DNA from: Isoetes taiwanensis
Taxonomy: Eukaryota; Streptophyta; Lycopodiopsida; Isoetales; Isoetaceae
DNA length: 64,000 nucleotides
Direction of reading: 5' to 3'
Assembly (NCBI GenBank): GCA_021234155.1
Contig: JAJEKV010000039.1
Location: 6,736,912-6,800,911 of the forward strand
Shown here: one piece after another, positions 55,905 through 64,000 of the stretch
Layout: the number at the start of each line of letters is the position of its first letter
Numbering within the stretch: position 1 is the stretch's first letter
Position numbers and translations under genes: made by a program
Notes under the pieces: model-generated
Databases searched by the model: none
Told to the model about the DNA's origin: nothing
What the model saw: the letters and a program-made list of their open reading frames with translations, nothing else

Positions 55905-58549
55905 CTTACTTAGCACATTGAAATACATAAAGCTACGGATCTGATTTCTCACATCAAGAAGCAGTATTTAAGATGACCAGTGTTGGCCTCTTTGGACTGC
56001 ACCATGTAATCTATTATCTGCAGGCCCTGCACACTGAACAACAAAACTGATTTATCAAGAAGGCATGTCTGTGTCTTGGTCTACATTGGTGTCATTTACT
56101 AAGTCTACATAGCATGTGATGTCTGATGCAGTGCAAAAAACTTTACAGGTATTGTTGGAGGTGATCCTTTGTTGGTAATATCTCCATTTGGCGTAAGGAG
56201 CTACATATAGAAATTAAGTTATTATTGTTTCCAGTTTCTTAAATGCGTCTGGACTTTGCAGACGCTCACTTGTGCAATCTTGATTGAGGACAATACTCTC
56301 TACATGATCTTCAATTTTAGAAGGTGGCCTACCAGATGCATTTCATCTTCCAGGATGTCACTTTATGCCAGCATTAAGTTCTGAATATCGAACTGAGGCT
56401 CCTTAAACTTTATCTATGCGAAAGCATTTTGCATTTGATTTCATGGCTCTGAGCTAGAGAAAGAGATTAGAGAAGAACAGGATGTTTACAGCCAATCAAG
56501 ATGTAAGCATTTCAAGCCTGTTGTTCACATGCAGTAGATAGTTGTTGGAGAGGCTGCTCTTTGACATGCACGGCAAATAGGGTAAGCTCCATGTCTCAGA
56601 GGGTGTATGTTTATGCAACAATTACAAGCAGTAGAACTCATGTTTGAATTTCTTCTGTTGGATCTGCTTAACGGTAAGCAACTATTTTGACTTGTTTTCC
56701 TACTTTCTTGTTCTCTACCCGTGGGTCAACCTAAGAGTGCATATGTTACTAATGCATATGTAATTGGCATTCCATGGTGATCCTTGAAATATCACAACAG
56801 AGCATGGGCATCTCATTCTTCCACGTTTTCTCCACCATGACAAATGCCTCTTACCACCTCTATTTCTACATCTCTAATTTAAATTTATCAAGGATTTGAA
56901 ACTATACATCGTGCATAAGCATTTTCTACACAACTTGCACTATAACTATACAACTCTATTCGTTTATTCCATGTATTATGGCGTCACATTCAAGTTTTGT
57001 TCTGCACCATTGATATATTGATATGGCGAATATTCCCAGTATTGTGCCAGATCAATGGCCATTAGAATTTTGAGCAAAAAAATGCATGCCACTGTCAATG
57101 GTGTAGAACGAACCTATGGTTGAACCAAATCAAATCTGAAAGAACGAAAATAAAAAAACCACTGGTGCACATGAATCTGCCAGACTCATCTTCATGAGAT
57201 TTTTTCTTATGAGCAGCGGTTCTAGTGCTCTGTTTTGGGCACTTATTGAGGTGAAGCAAATGGAAGACTTAATAGCTCCAGTTTTAGTCTTGCTACCACT
57301 TTTGAGCTTATCGGAGCCTGTAAATGGTCTGCAATCCTTGGATTTATAATCTATGGATCTGTGATTTCTACGAATTGGGTCTTGAAAGCTTCGTCCTTCC
57401 TGTCCTGGATTTTGTTATCGTGAAAGGTTATGAGTCTTTGCTTAGGTTTTCTATTTAATAATTTACCAGTTCTATTCAGAGTTGTATTAGAATGCCAATT
57501 TTTGTCTCTCATAGGATGAAGCTATGGCATGTAATCTAAGCTCCGGCTCTGATTTCTTTCACAGGATCAGCTCTTTCCTTGATCTATTCTACAACTCAAA
57601 ACCCTTATACTGCTCTAACAGGGAGCCAACAACACAGGTTCGCATAAGCAATTGGAACAAAGCCCTGTCCCAATGATGGAAGGCTTAAATCGAAATAAAG
57701 AAAGGAAAAGGGAGGAAGCCTATTTGCAAGAGAAAATCCCTGCAGGGGAAGCTATGCTCCGGTTAGGCCCTATTCCAATGAAACTCTAGTGAAGCACCAT
57801 AGCTCTGGTGTTCAATCTCCGAGTGTGAGATTTGCACCCATAAAGCAACACTCAGTCTCCTACTTTCCGATGTTCCTCCACAGATGGAAGCAGCCTACTC
57901 CTACACATAGATCAAACACCTGCACACAAATGGAATCACACAGATGGAATCAGCTAATTGCAACTCCGGCCCTGTCTCAGATTGAGGCAATACAGTGAAC
58001 AACTAAGGAGGTTCTCCTGCAGAGGGGCGGTTTAGTTCACCTGCAAAGGGTCGGCTCTTTTAAACTGACAACACTCCTGCAAATTCAGCTCTTCAAGTCA
58101 CCATGGCGGTCTGCTTCAACAGACAATCAGCCCAGACCGGCCATCTCTGGCTCAGGCACGCGGGGCTGCGTTTGCCCTGTGCCTCTCCTCCGCTGCCCTT
58201 GCCAAAAAAGGAAGGAAGCATCCCTTCTTATCCACGCCCTAAAAAAAGGGCGCCAATTTTTTTTTTCCAAAGAGCCTTTGCAAAAACATCCATGAAAAAA
58301 GGGAGTTGCAAAGCACCCAAAATAGCAATAACCACTCAAGCTCCTCCCACATGGCAAATTATACCGTTTTTTATACAATACCATACGAAAATCATAGTCC
58401 TAACCACTGCCTGAAAACCCTCCCCCAACCCAAAACGAAATTAGCACACTATATCACTATATGCCTATCCAGAAGCATAATGTATTGTAGTTTAATGCCA
58501 AAAAATGGTTCCTATAATTCAAAATGGATTCCATATCTTGGAAGGTGTA
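55905..58549. other. spacer with unit-B-specific segments
   Basis: 56185-56470 and about 56950-58445 have no counterpart in unit A. The latter includes a low-complexity frame at 57789-57998 and GC-richer sequence at 58020-58260, without recognised genes. A stretch at about 57680-57800 resembles 58740-58810 (TAAATAAAGAAAGGAAAAG). Confidence 0.45.
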
Positions 58550-58672
58550 GATAACGTCCTGGCCTGAGGGCGTTACCAAAAAAAGAAATTGAGGCATGGC
58601 CACGCCTGAACCATTTTGGTTGTGCTGAATTAATATTTTTTTAGGTATACGCCCGAGGGGCAGGGCGTTATC
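58550..58672. mobile_element. 123-bp foldback MITE, unit B
   Basis: Counterpart of 45255-45376 with the same inverted ends. Confidence 0.6.
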
Positions 58673-61228
58673 TCCTTTAACGCACTAGTCCAAGGGTTTG
58701 CGCTCTGGGCCAGAAGCAGGGGCGTTGGATCTTGCAAGCAAGGGTGCCGCAAGGCTCCAGCGAAGCTCCATAGCTCTGTAACCAAGAAACCTAAATAAAG
58801 AAAGGAAAAGCAAGAAACATGTTTGCAGGGAGCCTCCTGCAAGGGAAATCTATTACAGAGTCAAAATTTTGAAGTTAGACCCCCCTTTTTTTTACGGAAA
58901 CAGAGCAGTAACAAGCACCAAACAGAGCAGCAACAAGCAACAAAGAACAAGAGAGCTTCTTCGGCCAGACAGCAACAAAGAGTCGTGTACATATCCTTCT
59001 AGGATTTTACAGCAATTTCGTGAAAACACCCTAGGATCTTATGCGAGACGGAGCATAAAATTTGAGCAGCTTCAGGGTTACTAGTTGGTAACAACACAAT
59101 AATCAATGGATGAGATTAGATCTCAGCCTGTAAAACCGAGGACCAGTGTGTTAAGGAACATTTATAGCAATCTTTTAGTTATGTCTCACTCAAGACATGA
59201 ATTTATCATATCACATAAATACATATTGAACTGTATTGGCCACAAAAGACTTAACAATCTATATAGAAATTGTGCACCTTAGGCCTCCCATTCCAGAAGG
59301 ACTCATAAGTATAGCATTTTTACATTGATGTTCTTTGAATAATTCTCCATAATTGGTAAATGCATTATAATATCTGCTTTCACCTAAATACTTGACATGT
59401 TTACTATTGTTTTGCGACGTCTCATGCAAACACAATATTTCTCAAACTATAGCTATACCTCTAACAGTACAATTTTGATCCCATCGTATATTCCTTGAGT
59501 CAAAATAATTTGGTTTTTTATTTCTGTAATACCATTATCCACCATCATCCCGAAAAAAAGTGGATAGTTTAGACATTCAACAAGTTGCAGTGCAACCCCT
59601 ATATACATCCCCCACATGTGCCTTCACTGATACAAACACAGATGTGTAAGCATTCACAACATTCCCCACATCTGTGATGGTCGTCACAACATCTTCTACT
59701 CCTCTTATTCCATAGACGTGCTGCCAATTACACACGATATCCAATGTTCCACTACTGGACTTCAATTGCAGTTGTGTTACATCAATGCATTTTTATGAAG
59801 ACGAAGTCATATGCTTTACTCCACATGCAACAAAGTACCCTGACCCTACGAAATCATCTACCCATCCCATTACGTTTGCAAATGGGGGGAAAGTTTTGTT
59901 CAAATTTTTTTTTGTGCGCGACGAACGATTGGGAGTTATAAAAAGAAAGAGGAAAAGATGTAGCAAAAAATAAAATGAAAATGAAAAATAAAGAAGCTTC
60001 CATTATGTTAAGGGCTAACAGAACTTTTGGAAAACTAAAAATAGCCGAACATGGCCTTGTATTATTTTAGCATTTGCAAACATGAACTTTTTTTGTTATA
60101 TAGCGGTCGACGCAACCGATTCCATTTCTGTCTTACCCGACTCTATTTCTGCTGGAGTGCATATCCGACTACATCTGTTACCTATCCGACTCCCATTTGT
60201 GGAAGCGAAATGAATGCCGATGCAGCTGAAAATGAAGCCTCTTCGGGTAACAAGCCTTTTCAATGTGAATGTGTGGTAGAAGGGGCATTTTCAGGAGGGA
60301 TTTGTTTATTCTTTTTGTCACTAGGTTGCAGAGGATGTGAATGAACCCTGAAATGAGACAGGAAGAGGCAGTGGCATCTCTTGTAATATCGTCAAGTAGT
60401 AGGGATGCTAGAGTTACAACATGCGGCCTACCATGCTCTTGATGTTAAAGACCACATTTCGTAACCATAGTTCTTGGGTTAACACGCTGGAATTTATGCC
60501 TATGGTAGGAATCTCACTTTGAATAGCACATATGATGAAAATGTTTCATCCCATATGCATTTGATACAAACTTCAAAGATCTATTATTCTACACTGCAGT
60601 TCTGCATGGCATATAACAAAAGCTTGAATGGCTCATGAATGCAAACTATGTTAGTGATAGTTTTTGCAATAGGTTTTTTCCTGACTTTGCCATGCCATCA
60701 ATTTTGTTGTTATAACAGGGATCCCAATCTTCTAATACTCTAGAGAAAATATATTGCGATGACTCTTTTGAAAGTGTGTGGTTGGTTTTTTTGTGCATGT
60801 TATACATGCATTTAATTAAGTTCTACCTGTCTCTTGGCTTTTTTAGTTTATTGCCGTGACATTAAGGTAAGGTATTTTCTTAGTTTCTTTAATATGAAGT
60901 TACTAAAGTGTCGAACATCTAATTCTTGATTGATAGATATAGGCAAAAGATTATTGAGCATATTGTAGTTTCATTATTTGTGGGTCCAAAATTTTGAAAG
61001 ACATACATAGTTGCTCCACAACAAGTTACCCATAGCTTTCTGGATGTGTAGCACAAGCTGAAGTGGTTGTTATTGTTCTATTTAATCTTTCAAATGTCTC
61101 TTGGCTACAGTGGCTGGTGAGTACAATCTTTGGCTTAGATAATGGAAGCCTAGAACATATGAGATTTACCCTCGTTTCTCAAGATTAGAAGGTAAATACA
61201 GTTCTTGAACTACTGAGGTAGTTAGTTG
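58673..61228. other. distal part of unit B, no recognised genes
   Basis: Matches 45377-47907, including the two small conserved frames (minus 59765-59577, plus 60051-60344). The first third of the second frame is changed. Confidence 0.45.
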
Positions 61229-61357
61229 TTAAGTTAGTTGTCCTATTTGGCATGTGTCCTGTTTAGTTGCTTTCTTTCCTTCTCTTTCTCACTAGCCTAT
61301 GCGCATCTCTTCTCTTTCCGTCGTTGAAGCATCAAGTGTCGTGCTTTCTTTTCAACC

Positions 61358-61970
61358 ATGGCCCCAATTTGGCTTCAAGCTATGGAGAGTCCCTTGGATG
61401 CTGTAATTTTTGGCCTGAATGGTGCAAAAGCTGAGGATCTTGCTGCTTTGGAGTGCAAGATCGTCTCCCTCCAGGAGGAGATTCAAAGGAAAAGCAAGAA
61501 AGCAAAAGCCCCAAATCTGAAATTTGAGGGTAACATAAAGCAGTATGATTTCTTGAATGATATTGAGGATTCTTTTGCAGATCTTGAAAGCCATTTGAAG
61601 CTACAGAAGATCTGGATCCGATATGCAAATCGATTATTGATAGAGGTGGCAATTTGATTTCTAACAGAAAAAAATTGTTGTGGATTAGGGTCACGGGTTG
61701 CTGAGTTTTATGAGATGGGCGAGTTAGCCTCTTCTGATGGTGATAGACACCTATAAAAGACTAGAAGATTGGCTTGCGAGGAGAGGTTCTTCCAGGAAGC
61801 ATCTTGATTTCCAATATGGTCTGCAAGGATCTAATTTATTCTACGTCTGCCAGCAACCTGGCCATTTGGCTGCGGCTTGCCCTTCTAAGGCTCTCCTCAC
61901 GCCTGCACCTCCAAATCTGTGTCTTTTTTTTGCAGCAAATACAAACAATTTATTTTACAGGCCTTCTTAG
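61358..61970 (+). pseudogene. DIRS-like gag, unit C
   Basis: As in unit B, but about 100 bp between two GGCCCCA copies are deleted. The start ATGGCCCCA is thereby fused to the IWLQAMESPLD region. The later frame break, the stop before KTRRL and the knuckle with a missing Cys are shared. Confidence 0.65.
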
Positions 61971-62765
61971 ACGTTCTTTGTTTTGCCCAATTTGTTTTAA
62001 TTTATGGATCTACCTCTGTTTCCAAGCTTATAATCACGCGTTTGAGCTTTTATTTTCGTAATGCAATATTTGTTTCTTGTTCTTTTCTATTTTCGCTTCA
62101 TCTGGGCTTCATCTGTAACAATGGCATGTTTATTTTGTTGTGTAGTTTTGCAGTTTTTCCCTTTCCCTGCTCTGTTTTCAATAGTTAAGAACGATATTAA
62201 AATTTTCCCTGTTCTCGGCCTATTTCTAAGCTGGCAAGTTTGCTTTTCACATATCGCTTTTCGGTTTTCTTGTGGCAGCATGCATTTGTATGGAAACACA
62301 AGCTATGTCTACATCTGCACTGAATGGTGCCTCTAGGAACGGTCTGTTACCCTGTGTTTTTTCTTTTACCAGCCTCATGCTTCGGTTCTACATTTTAAGC
62401 CTCGTTTCTGTAATGCTCGACCAAGTATTGAGGGCATGCTTTGCACCTCAGCAACCTGTTATACCTCCAGCCTATTCTTAAAAAGAGTTACCTGGCCAGT
62501 TTTCCTAGCCCATGTTTACCTGCGTCTCTGTACTCTTAGCCTGTGTGAATTCCTTGGTTGCCTCTGCTTTTACCCTGTTCTTCTTTGGACGGAATCGAGT
62601 GCTCCTCTGCGCTAGTAAGAAAGATTAAAAAATTCCTTTCTGGCACGAATTTTCTATTTATGTTTGTAGATATCAGTTATTTATTTTATAGGGGGGTAAT
62701 TATGCAAGTTTCGTTTCCTATTTGGTAATGGTTGCCATTTATTTTCTATGACTAAGTTTATCTTG

Positions 62766-62856
62766 CGCTTTAGATGAAACTCCACCTCCTAAGTACAGTT
62801 TACGGCCTCCAGTGATTTTTCTACGCAACATGTTGAAGGAACGCCTTACATTTTGA
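62766..62856 (+). pseudogene. start of DIRS-like reverse transcriptase, unit C
   Basis: Only the first 30 codons (ALDETPPPKYS..., MLKERLTF) remain before the switch to LINE sequence. 61971-62765 is spacer shared with units A and B. Confidence 0.55.
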
Positions 62857-64000
62857 TCACGGAAGGAGCGAAGGGTGCAGGCAATAAGAGGTTTTTGGCA
62901 TTTATAGATTTAACTAAAGCCTTTGATAGAGTGAATCATACAGATCTTGCTGAAAGACTTGAGTGGTTGCAAGTTCCTATAGAATTGAGAAAAGCAGTTG
63001 CATGTCTTTATAATAAAGTTCTAGTTGAGCTCTCTTTTCCTTTCTCAGGATCTGATCAAATAAAAAACACAATTGGAGTTAAACAGGGCTGCCCCTGCTC
63101 TCCTACTCTTTTTGGGCTACTCATTGATGAACTTGAATGTTGGATGACGAGGTTAGGTGGTTTGGGAGCAAGGCTTGGCAAGTATATACTGCAATTGCTA
63201 ATGTTTGCAGATGACATAGTGTTGATATCTAGGGATGCAGGCGGACTACAGAGACACCTAAACGTGCTTGAATCCTTTTGCACACTGAAGCATATGCAGA
63301 TTAATGTAAACAAGTCTAAAATCATGGTTTTTGGTGGCAAAGATTGCACTACATTTAAAGTGGGTGGTATCCCCTTACAAAAGGTAGCAGAATATAAATA
63401 TCTTGGAATTGATATGACATGCAATTACAGGTGGACAAGGGCTGCCCAAAAACGTGCTTCAGGAGGATTGCGGGCCTTTTATAGTATGATACATCAATGC
63501 AGGCTCAATAATTTTGAACATTGGAAATTAAGAAGATTGCTTTTTGGAGTTCAAGTGAAAGCAATCATCTTGTATGGTAGCCCAGTTTGGGGGCCTGGAT
63601 TATCTCGGAAATGCTGGAATGCTATTGAAAATGTGCAGAAACGTTTTTTATTGAGTGAGCTTGGTGCAAAGCCACAAACACCTTATTGCATGATGTTATG
63701 CTGCCTTTAGAGGTTGAAGCATTGTGCAGAACGATAGCGTATGTTAACAGGGTTATATGGATGAGGAAAGATTTCCTCGCCTAGCCCTTGAACAATCTAA
63801 AGAAAAAGGTTGGTATTGTGAAGTGAAAAAATGGTGTGCTAAATGGCTTGGACAAGACAACTGGCCGACGTCACACAAATATAAGGAAGTTTATATAGAG
63901 GTTAAGGCATATGCGGTAAAGGAAATGTGGAGGCTTGAACCTGACAAGGATGTTAAGAAAAGGTTCTATCTTGATGACATCAATAATTTGGACACATATG
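62857..64000 (+). mobile_element. LINE reverse transcriptase, runs off the window end
   Basis: A non-LTR retrotransposon polymerase that copies RNA at a nicked target. The open frame 62853-63710 (285 codons) has FIDLTKAFDRV (first catalytic Asp), GVKQGCPCSPTLFGLLIDEL, the catalytic LLMFADDIVLIS, INVNKSKIMVFGG and YKYLGID. After 63710 the product continues in other frames (LPLEVEALCRTIAYVNR, then EQSKEKGWYCEVKKW and VYIEVKAYAVKEMWRL) to the window edge, so there are one or two frameshifts. The endonuclease half is absent: the sequence starts inside the polymerase at the junction with unit C, a 5'-truncated copy. It is related to, but not the same subfamily as, the minus-strand LINE at 30474-31990. 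Confidence 0.85.

Larger units (their letters stand above)
47908..61228. repeat. macro-tandem unit B (13.3 kb)
   Basis: Second copy of the 33.2-47.9 kb block, directly adjacent to it. It lacks the 3.27-kb insertion. It carries about 285 bp (56185-56470), about 1.5 kb (56950-58445) and about 160 bp (53169-53330) that A lacks. Confidence 0.9.
61229..62856. repeat. macro-tandem unit C, truncated
   Basis: Third copy of the unit start. It follows unit B directly and stops at 62856 (TTACATTTTGA), where LINE sequence begins. Confidence 0.9.

Noticed and set aside
1-64000. tRNA, rRNA or CRISPR features
   Set aside because: No cloverleaf with intact arms, no rRNA-like stretches and no spaced short direct repeats of CRISPR type were noticed. 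The only tRNA-related signal is the primer binding site at 7659-7678.

Overview
This window looks like nuclear DNA from a land plant. The evidence is a plant-type U-box exon, pentatricopeptide (PPR) relics, a Ty3/gypsy element with a Tat-like second RNase H, GT-AG introns and overall AT richness. DIRS-type retroelement relics point towards a seed-free lineage (fern, lycophyte or bryophyte), but this is inference; the species is not identified. The window is gene-poor and built almost entirely of mobile elements, gene relics and recent duplications. No rRNA, tRNA gene, CRISPR array or prokaryotic operon was seen.

Bases 1-19.4 kb hold two near-identical copies of an anonymous host segment (1-104 plus 4761-5655, and 18411-19405). 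The first copy was split at 104/4761 by a 4,656-bp Helitron (105-4760) carrying a U-box E3 ligase exon. The second copy is the matching unoccupied site. A complete 10.2-kb Ty3/gypsy retrotransposon (5764-15954, 5-bp target duplication) sits just downstream. Its long terminal repeats (LTRs) are almost 1.9 kb, and its RNase H domain lies upstream of the reverse transcriptase. Its integrase reading frame is intact; gag, protease and reverse transcriptase are frameshifted.

Bases 19.4-33.2 kb contain a short LINE tail, a 405-bp foldback element, a CACATG microsatellite, and unrecognised gene fragments. They also contain a 6.2-kb purine-rich insertion (23728-29895) bounded by a 15-bp direct repeat, a 5'-truncated minus-strand LINE (30474 to about 31990), and a broken two-exon NIF/FCP1-like HAD phosphatase gene (33240-32271, minus strand).

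Bases 33.2-62.9 kb are a macro-tandem duplication: unit A 33248-47907, unit B 47908-61228 and a cut-off unit C 61229-62856. Each unit starts with DIRS-like gag and (in A and B) two partial DIRS-like reverse transcriptase copies. A and B then carry a lysine/glutamate-rich coiled-coil gene relic, a PPR relic, a small coiled-coil frame and a foldback MITE. Unit A carries a 3.27-kb insertion (38161-41431) with an unrecognised minus-strand gene made of short phase-1 symmetric exons. Unit B lacks it and marks the pre-insertion state.

From 62857 to the end of the window a plus-strand LINE reverse transcriptase replaces the rest of unit C. I see no pathway or operon logic; the segments are linked by insertion, capture and duplication.
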